From an uncultured Myxococcaceae bacterium (GTDB taxonomy: Bacteria; Myxococcota_A; Polyangia; Polyangiales; Ga0077539), in NCBI GenBank assembly GCA_945952225.1, contig CAMFHP010000009.1, positions 56,329 to 120,328 on the forward strand: a stretch of 64,000 bases of DNA, written 5' to 3'. Position numbers and translations under genes: made by a program. Positions 32,240-40,981 of this stretch are shown piece after piece; within the stretch, counting starts at the first letter, position 1, and every line of letters begins with the position of its first letter. The notes below the pieces were generated by a model that saw nothing but the letters and a program-made list of their open reading frames with translations, was not told where the DNA came from and made no database searches.

Positions 32240-32913
32240 CGCGAGCACCCCATGCGGCGCGCGGGCGGTTGAAACGCAGGCGGCGCCACGAAGGGATGCG
32301 GCGGCGCCACGGGGTCGAAGCACCGCACGCGGCGGAACACGGTGGGGTCGTTCACGGCGCGTCCTCCGTCGTTGTTCACGCTCTGGAACTCCTGGATCGT
32401 CGGGTCGAGGACGCCCGAGAAGTGGTCGAGGTTGTAGCCGAAGTGGCGCGGCCCGCAGAACACGTTGCCGATCGCCCAGCGCGTGCCCCAGAAGTCGAGC
32501 CGACGGTCGTTGAGCGTGCCCGCGGCGGTCATCTCGACGATCCAGTGCGAGAGGCCCGGCGAGCAGGGCGGAGGGGCCGAGGCGGTGGGTCCGGCGCCGA
32601 TCCACGCGTGGGCCTGGATGTGCCCCGTGAGCGCGATGGGGGCGCCGGGCTGCGCGTTCGCGTCGTTCGTGTGATCGCGGTGAATTTCGAGGGTGAAGAT
32701 CATCCACTCGTCGCCGGGGGTCTCGAACTTGTGGCTCATCCAGACGCCCTCGATGGGGTCCTGGCAGGTGGCCGGCGGAGGGAGCCGCGTGCGCTGCTCC
32801 TCGATGGTCGCGGGCGCGAGCGAAGGGAGCAGCACGAGGGCCGCGAGCAGGGCCGCGAGGCTGCCGTGGAGCACCCTTCGCGACGTGGCGTGCGAGGTCG
32901 GTTGCGCGCGCAT
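32236..32913 (-). CDS. Exported protein of unknown family, copy 1 of a tandem pair
   Basis: 225 aa, paralogous to the next gene. The signal peptide ends in LLPSLAPATIEEQR as in copy 2, and the DNA is also close there and at 32368-32393, where 26 bases match copy 2 exactly, so the duplication is probably fairly recent or under gene conversion. Copy 1 has a longer middle (ANAQPGAPIALTGHIQAHAW) and ends GCSR. The fold may be a beta sandwich or jelly roll with a conserved GTRWA(I/V)(G/A)NxFCG turn. Start ATG at 32913, six bases after the TPR gene's stop. Confidence 0.82.
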   Translation of the reverse strand: MRAQPTSHATSRRVLHGSLAALLAALVLLPSLAPATIEEQRTRLPPPATCQDPIEGVWMSHKFETPGDEWMIFTLEIHRDHTNDANAQPGAPIALTGHIQAHAWIGAGPTASAPPPCSPGLSHWIVEMTAAGTLNDRRLDFWGTRWAIGNVFCGPRHFGYNLDHFSGVLDPTIQEFQSVNNDGGRAVNDPTVFRRVRCFDPVAPPHPFVAPPAFQPPARRMGCSR

Positions 32914-32919
32914 CGGTGA

Positions 32920-34965
32920 CTACGGCGCCGTGGCGCCCTCGCGGGTGATGTCGCGCAGCACGCCGTTCATCTGCTCGCGCGCGGCGGCGTCGTTCGTGGT
33001 GGTGGTGCCGTCGAGGGAGCGGAGGTCCTGCGTCGAGAGGCCCACGCGGGTCGCGAAGGCGCGCGCGTGAAAGTCTTCGGCGGCGCGCGACGCGAGGTGG
33101 TCGGGGCTCTCGTTGCGCGTGGCGGTGGTGTCGCTGCACCCGAGCTGCGCGCCCGTCGGCGAGGTGAGACACACGCGCAGCGCCCGCGCGTCACCCGTCA
33201 CCGCAATGCGGAACCCGCCCTCGCCCGTGCGCACGCGCGGCGAGCGTTCGAGCCAGTCGCCCAGCGTCGAGGCCGCGTCGCCCGAGGCCTGCACGGTCAC
33301 CGTCGCGGGGATCGCGAGGCCCATGCGACGGAGCGTGCCCGGGTCCTTCTGGAGCGAGCGTTCGTACATTCCGTTGGCGAGCTGCGCGTTGCCCTCGGCG
33401 CGCGCGGCCTCGGCCCCCACGGCGGCGATGCGCGCGTGGAGCAGGGCCTCGTGGGTGGGCAGCGCCTGGATCGCCCGCTGCGCCATCGCGAGGGCCCGCG
33501 TGGAGTCTCCCTGCGCGAGCAGCACCTCGGCTTCGAGGGCGTCGTAGTAGGGCGTCATCATCGCGTTGGAGGCCTCTTCGCGGCGCACATCACGGAGCGC
33601 CACGGCCACCACGCCCGCGCCGAGCGCGTGCACGAGGTCACCGACCATCCACACGGGCAGCGGCTCGATGCCGCCGCGCACGTAAAGCCGCAGCGTCGAG
33701 TCGAGGCGGAACTCATCGGCCAGCACGCTCGTCACGCGTTCGTCGTCGGGCCACGCGCCGAGGCGGTCGGCGATGGCGTTCGAGGTCTCGCGCACGCGTC
33801 CGGTGAAGGGCGAGAAGCTCGCGCGCTCGGCGTCGAGCTCGGCCTGCGTGCGGAGCAGCGCGCGTCGCAGGAGCGCGTGGGCGCCGAGGGCCTGCTCCGC
33901 GTCCGATGCGACGAGGCCGCGGCGGTCGGGACGTTCGAGCGCGCGGGTCACGAAGCGGATGCCCGCGTCGGCCTCACCCGCCACGAGGAGCGCGGTGGCC
34001 ACGGCGGCGTCGGTCTCGGCGCGGTCCTGGTCGCGGAGGTTCGCGGGCTGCCGCACGCGCCAGCCCTGCATCTCGCGGAGCGCATCGACGGCCTGCGCCA
34101 TCTTGCCTTCGTCGACGTAGAGCCGCGCGAGCACGCGCCACGGGTTCGCGGTGGTGAACTCCAGCCGACGCGTTCCCTCGGTGGCGAGTCGCTCGACCTC
34201 GTCGTGACGGAGCACGGCCCACGCGCCGAGCGCGGCGTTGTAGGCGTGCACGGTGACGTGGGGCGCGGTCGCGGGGTTGGTGTCGGTGCTCCCGCGCGCG
34301 CGCTGCTCGGCGTTGCGGTACGCGTCGAGGCACGCGGTGTACTGGGCCTGGCGCATCCGCGCGGCGCCCTCGATGGCGCAGAGCGCGTTGCGTCCGAGCG
34401 AGCCCTGCCACGCATCGCCCGACGCGATGGCGCGTCGCGCGAAATCGCGGGCCTCGTTGTAGCGCTTGAGGTGCAGCAGCGGCCACGCGTGCTCGGCCAG
34501 CAGGTCGGGGTCGTAGAGGTAGTCGTGAAACTCCAGCACGTGGAGCTGGTAGTCGTACTCCTCCATCTCGCCCGCGGCGGCCTGGATGGCGAAGAGGATC
34601 TCGCGGTGGAGCTGCCACGGCGCCCCCGGCGGACGGCCGGTTCCGTAGCGGGTTTCGTAGAGCTCGCGCGCGTGACCGAGGTGGTACATCGCGCGGGGGA
34701 GCGACCCCTCGGCCTCGCGCAGCACACACCCCAGCACGTAGTTGGCGATGAGCGAGTCGGGGTCGTGGCGCAGCACCTCTTCGGACTTCGCGCGCGCCGT
34801 GATGAGCTTGTTCTCGTTGTAGAGCCGCAGGGCTTCGAGCTCGATGGCCGTGCCCTGCACCGCGGGCGCGTTGGCGTTCTGCTGCGCCACCACGGGCGCC
34901 GTGCCCGAGAGCGTGAGCGTGAGCGCGGCCGCGAGGGGCAGCGCGTAGCGGCGCAGCGCGCTCAT
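32920..34965 (-). CDS. Exported TPR-repeat protein
   Basis: 681 aa. A signal peptide (about 1-27, ending VVAQQ) and then helix pairs over most of the length, with TPR-like spacing in LRLYNENKLITARAKSEEVL, IANYVLGCVLREAE and YNAALGAWAVLRHDEV, so a large solenoid scaffold in the periplasm. The last 90 residues are different and include CLTSPTGAQLGCS, with two Cys, and an Asp-rich end. No enzyme motif. Its ATG overlaps the moxR stop (ATGA), and it precedes the twin exported genes, so a scaffolding role within the MoxR/transglutaminase system is inferred. Confidence 0.85.
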   Translation of the reverse strand: MSALRRYALPLAAALTLTLSGTAPVVAQQNANAPAVQGTAIELEALRLYNENKLITARAKSEEVLRHDPDSLIANYVLGCVLREAEGSLPRAMYHLGHARELYETRYGTGRPPGAPWQLHREILFAIQAAAGEMEEYDYQLHVLEFHDYLYDPDLLAEHAWPLLHLKRYNEARDFARRAIASGDAWQGSLGRNALCAIEGAARMRQAQYTACLDAYRNAEQRARGSTDTNPATAPHVTVHAYNAALGAWAVLRHDEVERLATEGTRRLEFTTANPWRVLARLYVDEGKMAQAVDALREMQGWRVRQPANLRDQDRAETDAAVATALLVAGEADAGIRFVTRALERPDRRGLVASDAEQALGAHALLRRALLRTQAELDAERASFSPFTGRVRETSNAIADRLGAWPDDERVTSVLADEFRLDSTLRLYVRGGIEPLPVWMVGDLVHALGAGVVAVALRDVRREEASNAMMTPYYDALEAEVLLAQGDSTRALAMAQRAIQALPTHEALLHARIAAVGAEAARAEGNAQLANGMYERSLQKDPGTLRRMGLAIPATVTVQASGDAASTLGDWLERSPRVRTGEGGFRIAVTGDARALRVCLTSPTGAQLGCSDTTATRNESPDHLASRAAEDFHARAFATRVGLSTQDLRSLDGTTTTNDAAAREQMNGVLRDITREGATAP

Positions 34966-36005
34966 CGGCGGAGCGACGCCCGCGCGAGGCGCTCCAGCGG
35001 ACGGGCCATGCACTCGCGGATCACCGTCTCGACGCTGTCGGTGCCCGGCGCGAGTTCGAGGCGGTGACCGAAGATGTACGGCGCGAGGTACTCCACGTCT
35101 TCGGCGCTCACGTAGTCGCGCACGCGGGTGAGCGCGCGGGCCTGGAGCGCGGGGATCATCAGCACGAGCGAGCGCGTCGAGGCGCCCTGGAGGATGCGCT
35201 GGTCGGCGCGCGTCGCGTTGGCGAGGTCGACGAGGCACTCGCGCACCTCGGGGGCCACGTGGATGGTGCTCTCGATCACGCCGCGCGCGTCGATGACCTC
35301 GGTGCGGGTCACGCGCGGAAGGTCGCTCCCGGCGCCGGCCTTGCGGGCCCGTGCGCTCGCGAGGATCTCGAGCTCGGCCTCGCGCTGGATGTGCTTCATC
35401 TTCACCTTGAAGAGGAAGCGGTCGAGCTGCGCGCTCGGCAGCGGGAACGTGCCCGCGAGGTCGAGGGGGTTCTGCGTCGCGATAACGAAGAAGAGGTCGT
35501 CGAGGCGCCGCGTGCGGTTGTCGATGGTGGTCTGCTTCTCGGCCATCGCTTCGAGCATGGCCGACTGCACCTTGGGCGAGGTGCGGTTGATCTCATCGGC
35601 CAGCACCACGTGGGCGAAGATGGGCCCGGCGCGGAAGAAGAAGCGGTTGGTGTTGGGGTCGAAGATCGTCGTGCCCGTCACGTCGGAGGGCAGCAGGTCG
35701 GGCGTGAACTGGATGCGACGGAACGTGACGATGTCGTCGTCGGGCTTGTCGTCGATGATGCAGTCGCCGAGGGACTTCGCGAGCGTGGTCTTGCCCGAGC
35801 CGGGGTAGTCCTCGAGGAGCATGTGGCCGTCGCTGAGGAGCGCGACGATCATGAGCTCGATCACCTCGTCGCGGCCGCGCACCGCCATCTGGAGGCGGTT
35901 CCGCATGCGCTGCACGACCCCGTAGGCGCCGTTGAGGTCGGTGATCGGCGGCGCCGGCGTGTGCGTGATGTGCTCGCTCTGGATGAAGTCGCTCTCGGTC
36001 GTCAT
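34962..36005 (-). CDS. MoxR-family AAA+ ATPase
   Basis: 347 aa. Walker A YPGSGKTTLAKSL, Walker B VVLADEINRTSPK, sensor 1 IATQNPLDLAGTFPLPSAQ and a C-terminal AAA lid. The protein is complete. MoxR ATPases act as chaperones for partner proteins, commonly ones with DUF58 or von Willebrand domains, and are widely found beside DUF58 and transglutaminase genes, as here. Start ATG 36005, 37 bp after the transglutaminase gene's stop; it ends on the TPR gene's ATG. Confidence 0.95.
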   Translation of the reverse strand: MTTESDFIQSEHITHTPAPPITDLNGAYGVVQRMRNRLQMAVRGRDEVIELMIVALLSDGHMLLEDYPGSGKTTLAKSLGDCIIDDKPDDDIVTFRRIQFTPDLLPSDVTGTTIFDPNTNRFFFRAGPIFAHVVLADEINRTSPKVQSAMLEAMAEKQTTIDNRTRRLDDLFFVIATQNPLDLAGTFPLPSAQLDRFLFKVKMKHIQREAELEILASARARKAGAGSDLPRVTRTEVIDARGVIESTIHVAPEVRECLVDLANATRADQRILQGASTRSLVLMIPALQARALTRVRDYVSAEDVEYLAPYIFGHRLELAPGTDSVETVIRECMARPLERLARASLRR

Positions 36006-36042
36006 CGATCGCTCCGTCGGGGGAGTGGCGGGAGGCCGTCGG

Positions 36043-38562
36043 TCATCGCGCGTCGAGCCACGACGCGGGGTTCAGCAGCCCGAGCACGCGGCGCCATCGC
36101 TTCGTGCGTCCGGGGATCTCGCGGGCCACGTCGCGCAGCATGGTGCGCCACGCCTCACGCGTGGGCGCCTCGCGCTTCTGGGGGTCGCCGAAGTGCGCGG
36201 CGAGGTGCGCGTCGGTCATCTTCGCGAAGCTCGGCGCCGTCTCGCCCACGCGCGCGGCGAAGCGCTCTCGGGTCTCGCCGAACTCGCGCGCGAGCCCCGC
36301 CTCGGCCAGCAGGTCGAGGGCCTTGCGGTAGGTCACGCGGGGCAGCGACGCGGGACGCGCGAACGCGGGCACCACGCGGCGCCAGAGCTTCACGAGGTAG
36401 AGCGCCGCGAGCACCGAGGCGATCACCGCGAGGAGGCCGTAGCCCACGGCGCGTCCGTAGTTGTGGCGCGGGCGCGGGCGAAGGGGCTGCTGCGAGGGCG
36501 GCTGGTTGGGCACCGGCGGCTGCTGGCGCGCCATCTCGCCGAGGATGCGCTGGAGGTCTTCGTCGGGGGCCTGGCCCGGCGGGTCGAGGTTCCGCTCGGC
36601 GGCGATGTCGAGCACGATCCAGCCGTAGCCGTCGACGTAGAGCTCGGGCCACGCGTGGGCGTCACCGCCGCGCAGCATGATGGTCGATCCGCCACGACGG
36701 TTCGACTCGTCGGAGTGGTAGCCCGTCGAGATGCGCGAGGGGATGCCCAGCGAGCGCCAGAGGAACACCGCCGAGTGGGCGAAGTGCACGCAGTAGCCCG
36801 TGCGGTCGCCGAAGAGGAAATCGAGCGTCGGGTCGGGCACGCCCGCGTGCCGCGCGCGCGTCGAGTAGATGAGCTCGTGATCGAGGTAGAGCTTGATCGC
36901 GAGGGCCTGCGCGAAGGCGTCGCGACGGAGCCGCTGCGGGAGGCGCTGCTCGACGATGCGCCGCGCGAGCTGGCCGAAGCGCGGGTCGGGGTGCGGCGTG
37001 GTGTAGTAGGTGCGAACGTCGGGCGTCCACCGGGGGTCGCCGGCGTTGTGCCCGAGGAGCCGTCGGTAGTCGACGGACTGCGCCAGCGACGAGAAGCGGA
37101 ACGCGCGCTGGAAGCGCTGCGGATTGGGGTTCTGCGCGGGCGAGAACGACACCGCGCTCTCGAGCGCGAAGGGGCTGTTGTGGTTGACCAGCAGGGCCAC
37201 GAGGCCCTCGACGCGCGTGCGTCCCTGCGAGCCCACCACGTCGCGCACCCGCTGTTCGAAGGTCGGGAACTCGTCGGCGATGTCGCGATCGACGTCGTTG
37301 CGCGCCGTCTCGACCAGGCGCACGCCGTTGAACTGGCTCCACACCTCCTGGCGGAAGTAGTAGGCGCCCGACGGGGGCGAGTAGTCGTTGTCGAGCACCA
37401 CGACGGCCATGGGCGCGGGCGAGTTGCTCGGCGCCTGGTCGTCGCTCAACTGCTCGCTCGGCGGCGGACGGTTCGCGCCACCATCCTGCGGAGGCGGCGT
37501 GTTCGGATCGATGCTCCCGTCGGTGGGATACATCGGCATGGTGATGTCGGCGCTCGCGTCCTGACCGGCGCCGCTGCCGCCGTCGCCCGCGTCGTCGCCG
37601 CCACCGCCGCCATCGCCCGCGTCGTTGCCCGAAGATCCGCCGCCGTCGCCCGCGTCGTTGCCCGCGGATCCGCCGCCGTCGCCCGCGTCGTTGCCGCTCG
37701 CGCCGCCGTCACCCGCGTCGTTGCCGCCGCTCGCGCTCGCGTCGCCCGCGTCGTTGCCGTTGCTCCCGCCGCCGTCGCCGCGTTCGCGCGGGTCGCGCTG
37801 TCCGCCGTCGCCGTTGTCGGGGCCGTGGTGCGTGCCGCCGTCGGTGGGTCGCGGAGGCTGTCCCTGCCCCGCGTCGGTGAGCCCGAGCACGCTCTCGGGA
37901 TGCGGCGTCGGCGCGCCCACCACGTTCACCACCGTGACCGCGAGGAACGACAGCCCGAAGAGGGCGAGCAGGGCCGAGAGCGCGCGTCCGCTCTTCTGCT
38001 CGGCCACGAGGAGCACCGCGAGGAGCACCACCGCGCCCGCGCCGATCGCGAGGAACACCTGGCCCGGATCGATGCCCTGCTGCCACGCCCAGTCCGAGAG
38101 CCACAGGGGGCGCGCGATCACACCGTCGCGGTGCGACGCGAAGACCCCCGCGAGGGCCACGGCGATGAAGCCAAGTTCGAACGCGAGGGCCGCGGGTCGG
38201 CGCACGGCCACCGCGCGGAGCCCCGCCACGAGCGCGAAGGCCAGCGTGCCGAAGCGCACCACCCCCACACCCGCGAGCGCGTTGCCGGGACCGACCTCGG
38301 ACGCGAGGAACTCCGTGGTGAGCGCGAGGGCGCCGCCCTTCCACGCGACGAGCGTGAGGAGCCAGAGGCCCGCGAGCGTGACGCCCGTGCGCAGCCGCGA
38401 GCGCCCGAGGAGCTCGCCGCCCACGGTGCCCAGCGCCGCGCCCACCATCGCCGCGACGAGCCCTTCGGTGAGGGCCACGCCCCACGCGAGCGAGAGCGCG
38501 GCCATCGCCATCGCGAGCACGCGTACCGGGTGCCTCCACCCGCCCAGGAGCCTGCGGATCAT
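36043..38562 (-). CDS. Membrane transglutaminase-like protein
   Basis: 839 aa. Six or seven helices (about 10-220), a low-complexity Gly/Asp/Asn linker (about 240-345), a beta-rich part, and a transglutaminase-like domain with the full triad: Cys591 in TGYCVHFAHS, His636 in GGDAHAWPEL, Asp652 in VLDIAAE. A last helix (about 702-722) precedes a cytoplasmic tail with AREFGETRERFAARV, like the C-terminal domain of DUF3488/DUF4129 proteins. The catalytic domain should face the periplasm. Such domains can act as proteases or cross-linking enzymes. Its start ATG overlaps the DUF58 stop (ATGA). Confidence 0.92.
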   Translation of the reverse strand: MIRRLLGGWRHPVRVLAMAMAALSLAWGVALTEGLVAAMVGAALGTVGGELLGRSRLRTGVTLAGLWLLTLVAWKGGALALTTEFLASEVGPGNALAGVGVVRFGTLAFALVAGLRAVAVRRPAALAFELGFIAVALAGVFASHRDGVIARPLWLSDWAWQQGIDPGQVFLAIGAGAVVLLAVLLVAEQKSGRALSALLALFGLSFLAVTVVNVVGAPTPHPESVLGLTDAGQGQPPRPTDGGTHHGPDNGDGGQRDPRERGDGGGSNGNDAGDASASGGNDAGDGGASGNDAGDGGGSAGNDAGDGGGSSGNDAGDGGGGGDDAGDGGSGAGQDASADITMPMYPTDGSIDPNTPPPQDGGANRPPPSEQLSDDQAPSNSPAPMAVVVLDNDYSPPSGAYYFRQEVWSQFNGVRLVETARNDVDRDIADEFPTFEQRVRDVVGSQGRTRVEGLVALLVNHNSPFALESAVSFSPAQNPNPQRFQRAFRFSSLAQSVDYRRLLGHNAGDPRWTPDVRTYYTTPHPDPRFGQLARRIVEQRLPQRLRRDAFAQALAIKLYLDHELIYSTRARHAGVPDPTLDFLFGDRTGYCVHFAHSAVFLWRSLGIPSRISTGYHSDESNRRGGSTIMLRGGDAHAWPELYVDGYGWIVLDIAAERNLDPPGQAPDEDLQRILGEMARQQPPVPNQPPSQQPLRPRPRHNYGRAVGYGLLAVIASVLAALYLVKLWRRVVPAFARPASLPRVTYRKALDLLAEAGLAREFGETRERFAARVGETAPSFAKMTDAHLAAHFGDPQKREAPTREAWRTMLRDVAREIPGRTKRWRRVLGLLNPASWLDAR
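37558..37773 (-). repeat. In-frame tandem repeat encoding the GNDAGDGG linker
   Basis: About six or seven imperfect copies of a 30-33 bp unit code for 10-11 residue repeats of the type GNDAGDGGGS in the transglutaminase protein, residues about 264-335. The frame is kept throughout. The unit is rich in Gly and Asp with Asn and Ser, predicted to be a flexible acidic spacer between the membrane part and the catalytic domain. Repeat number is likely to vary between strains. Confidence 0.9.
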
Positions 38563-39881
38563 GACACCTCCATCACGCGCGCCGCGCCCTCGGCGTGCAC
38601 CCGTCCCGCGGCGCGGTCGACGATGAGCACGCGCGAGCGCGAGGCCGAGAGCGCCGAGACCACCTTCGCGAGATCCGCCGCGTGCACCGGGCCCTGCGCG
38701 CCGTCGGCCTTCGCCGTGAACGCGAGGCGCGCGAGCAGCGAGGGCTTCGGCGCGCGCGAGATGCCGTCGGCGCACACCACGAACTCCACGGGCGACATGG
38801 CCTGGTTCGGCGACGACCGCGCGCGCACGGCGGCCACCACCCGATCGAGCCACGGGCCCGGCGTCGCGGGCACGAAGACCACCGCGCGGCTCACGGCACC
38901 GCCCCCCGGCGTCGCCGTCGAGAGAAAGTGCGCGAGCCCCGCGCCGCGCTGCGCGTCGGCCGTGTGGGCCGAGCGCGCGAGCACCTCCATCGCCTGCGGG
39001 GCGGCCTTCGCGACCTCGTGCGATCCGTCGGCGCCGAGCACCCACTCGGAGCCCAGCGCGCCGCTGTCGACGGCCACGCGCGCGGCCCCGGCGGCGGGTT
39101 CGTCACCGTCGCCCGCCACGAGGTAGGCGACGGTCTGTCGCACCGGGCTGATCGCGCGCTCGGGCGTGCGGATCACGAGCTCGCGGGTGCGTGCGTAGAC
39201 CTTCCAAAGCACGAACTTGATGGGGTCTCCGGGCGCGTAGTGACGCATGTCGGCGCGCTCGCCCTCGGGCGGTCCCGCGGGGTGCGAGAGGTTGTCGCCG
39301 CCCGCGATCGACCGGACCACATGCATCTGCTTCAGGTTGCCCACCGAGGGCGCGAGGCGCACCGCACGACGCTCGGTGCTCTCGAACGCGATGCGCGTGA
39401 ACCCGAAGGCGTCGCCCACTTCAACCCGTCGCACGATGGTGTCGTAGAGCCCACGACGCGCGGGCACGATCTCTTCGTGGAGGCGCCTGCGCACGGGCAC
39501 CAGCGTGACCGTCGCCTCGGGGGCCACCCACGTCCACCGGAGCTTCACCATCGGCACGTACCAGAGGTTCGACACCGAGAAGCCCGTGCGCGTGGCGTAG
39601 CCGCACTCCAGGCGCAACGCCTCGCCGCCCTGACGGTTGCGCAGCGCGCGCCACATCACGAGCGCGGTGACCGTCGAGAAGAGCAGCGCGAGGGCGCCCA
39701 GCGCGAGGCCCACGGCGCCCATCACGAGCAGCACCAGGTCGATGCGACGGATGCCGTACGACACGAGCGAGATGGCGCTTCCCGCGAGGAGGAGCAGCCC
39801 GAGCGGCGTGAAGGGGAACAGGTCGACGGCCCTCTTCGCGAGGGCGCGCAGCCAGACGAGAGCGCGTCGCAGGCGGGCCAT
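38559..39881 (-). CDS. DUF58 (von Willebrand-like) membrane protein
   Basis: 440 aa. Two membrane helices (about 25-45 and 48-75), then an extended region with a beta domain, then the DUF58 core with the motif DMRHYAPGDPIKFVLWKVYAR around 215, the conserved block that carries Arg, Tyr and Asp in this family. It is the typical partner of MoxR. It begins the operon DUF58, transglutaminase, MoxR, TPR protein, and the exported twins. Start ATG 39881; the upstream 320 bases also serve the divergent thg1 gene. Confidence 0.92.
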   Translation of the reverse strand: MARLRRALVWLRALAKRAVDLFPFTPLGLLLLAGSAISLVSYGIRRIDLVLLVMGAVGLALGALALLFSTVTALVMWRALRNRQGGEALRLECGYATRTGFSVSNLWYVPMVKLRWTWVAPEATVTLVPVRRRLHEEIVPARRGLYDTIVRRVEVGDAFGFTRIAFESTERRAVRLAPSVGNLKQMHVVRSIAGGDNLSHPAGPPEGERADMRHYAPGDPIKFVLWKVYARTRELVIRTPERAISPVRQTVAYLVAGDGDEPAAGAARVAVDSGALGSEWVLGADGSHEVAKAAPQAMEVLARSAHTADAQRGAGLAHFLSTATPGGGAVSRAVVFVPATPGPWLDRVVAAVRARSSPNQAMSPVEFVVCADGISRAPKPSLLARLAFTAKADGAQGPVHAADLAKVVSALSASRSRVLIVDRAAGRVHAEGAARVMEVS

Positions 39882-40204
39882 GCTCAGGGCCTCACACCGC
39901 GAGCGCGAAGGCGCGACGGTGGGGTGCGCAGCGCGCGAGGTTCATGGGCGGTGGCGGGCGCGAGGGAGGGCAATGGAGCATCCGGGGCGACGAGCACGGC
40001 CACGAGCCCCGTAGGCCGTGCGTCGGCGCGAGGGGTCTGCGAGGCGAAACCGTAGGAGGGCCGCGAACATTCCCACGGGACGCCGCGGGGGTCGAGGGTG
40101 TCGTACGCCCGCGGGGGCGCCGGTCTCACGCGGCGTCCGCGGTCGACACGCGAGGGCGCGCGAACGTTGGCGCAACCGTGGTAGACGCGGGGCGAGAGAG
40201 GGCC
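39882..40204. other. Divergent intergenic region of 323 bp
   Basis: No gene is supported. It must carry the promoters of the DUF58 operon and of thg1. A perfect 7-bp inverted repeat CACGGCC/GGCCGTG lies at 39995-40001 and 40014-40020, and the 17-bp sequence also found before vgrG is at 40160-40176. Confidence 0.6.
40160..40176 (+). promoter_or_regulatory. 17-bp motif upstream of thg1, identical to one upstream of vgrG
   Basis: GCGAACGTTGGCGCAAC occurs here 28 bp before the thg1 ATG and, exactly, at 51969-51985, 20 bp before the vgrG ATG. It contains GTTG/CAAC arms around GCG, and AACGTT. It could be an operator or part of a promoter. Identity of both copies is directly visible; function is unknown. 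Confidence 0.5.
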
Positions 40205-40969
40205 ATGAAGTTCGAACAGCTCGATCGTCGGATGCGCGTGTACGAGACCGCCCACGACCACTGCGTGCTGCCCGGGGTGCACATGGTCGCGCGCATCGAC
40301 GGGCGGTCGTTCTCGCACCTCACGCGCGTGGCCCAGCGCTTCGATGCGCCCTACGACGAGCGCTTTCGCGACTGCATGGTGACCACGCTCCAGCACGTCA
40401 TGGGATGCGGCTTCGCGACGGTCTACGGCTACACGCAGAGCGACGAGATGTCGGTGCTCTTTCGCCGCGACGAGAAGACCTTCGGACGCAAACTGCGAAA
40501 GTACCTCTCGGTGCTCGCGGGCGAGGCCAGCGCGCGCTTCTCGCTCGCCCTCGGCGCCCTCGGGGCCTTCGACTGTCGCATCAGCCAGCTCCCCTCCGAG
40601 CAGGACGTGGTCGACTACTTCCGCTGGCGCCACGAGGACGCGCACCGCAACGCGCTGAACGGCCACTGCTACTGGCTGTTGCGCCGTCAGGGCATGAGCG
40701 ACGCCGAGGCCACGCGCGCCCTCGACGGCATGAACGTCGCGCAGCGCAACGAGCTGCTCTTCACCCACGGCATCAACTTCAACGACGTTCCTGCGTGGCA
40801 GAAGCGCGGCATCGGCGTCTACTGGCGCGACGAGGCCCACGCGGGCACCGACCCTCGCACCGGCGAGGCCGTCACCTCCACGCGACGCGCGCTCTACGTC
40901 GACCACGCGCTTCCGATGAAAGACGACTACGAGGCCTTCGTGCGGGCCTTCGTCACCGCGCAGGGCTGA
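40205..40969 (+). CDS. Thg1-like 3'-5' tRNA polymerase (tRNA-His guanylyltransferase family)
   Basis: 254 aa, close to the usual length of the family. Thg1-family enzymes add nucleotides in the 3'-5' direction; the bacterial and archaeal Thg1-like proteins do so by template and can repair 5'-truncated tRNAs. Seen: MVARIDGRSFSHLTR with the first metal-binding Asp, the palm motif GYTQSDEMSVLF with a second Asp/Glu, and a THGINFNDVPAWQKRG block. The palm residues look intact. Start ATG 40205. The family is common in eukaryotes and sporadic in bacteria, including Myxococcus. Next to it, convergent and 12 bp away, is a PIN-domain RNase-like gene. Whether it adds G-1 to tRNA-His or repairs other tRNAs cannot be told here. 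Confidence 0.93.
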   Translation: MKFEQLDRRMRVYETAHDHCVLPGVHMVARIDGRSFSHLTRVAQRFDAPYDERFRDCMVTTLQHVMGCGFATVYGYTQSDEMSVLFRRDEKTFGRKLRKYLSVLAGEASARFSLALGALGAFDCRISQLPSEQDVVDYFRWRHEDAHRNALNGHCYWLLRRQGMSDAEATRALDGMNVAQRNELLFTHGINFNDVPAWQKRGIGVYWRDEAHAGTDPRTGEAVTSTRRALYVDHALPMKDDYEAFVRAFVTAQG

Positions 40970-40981
40970 GCGCGTCGCTGG

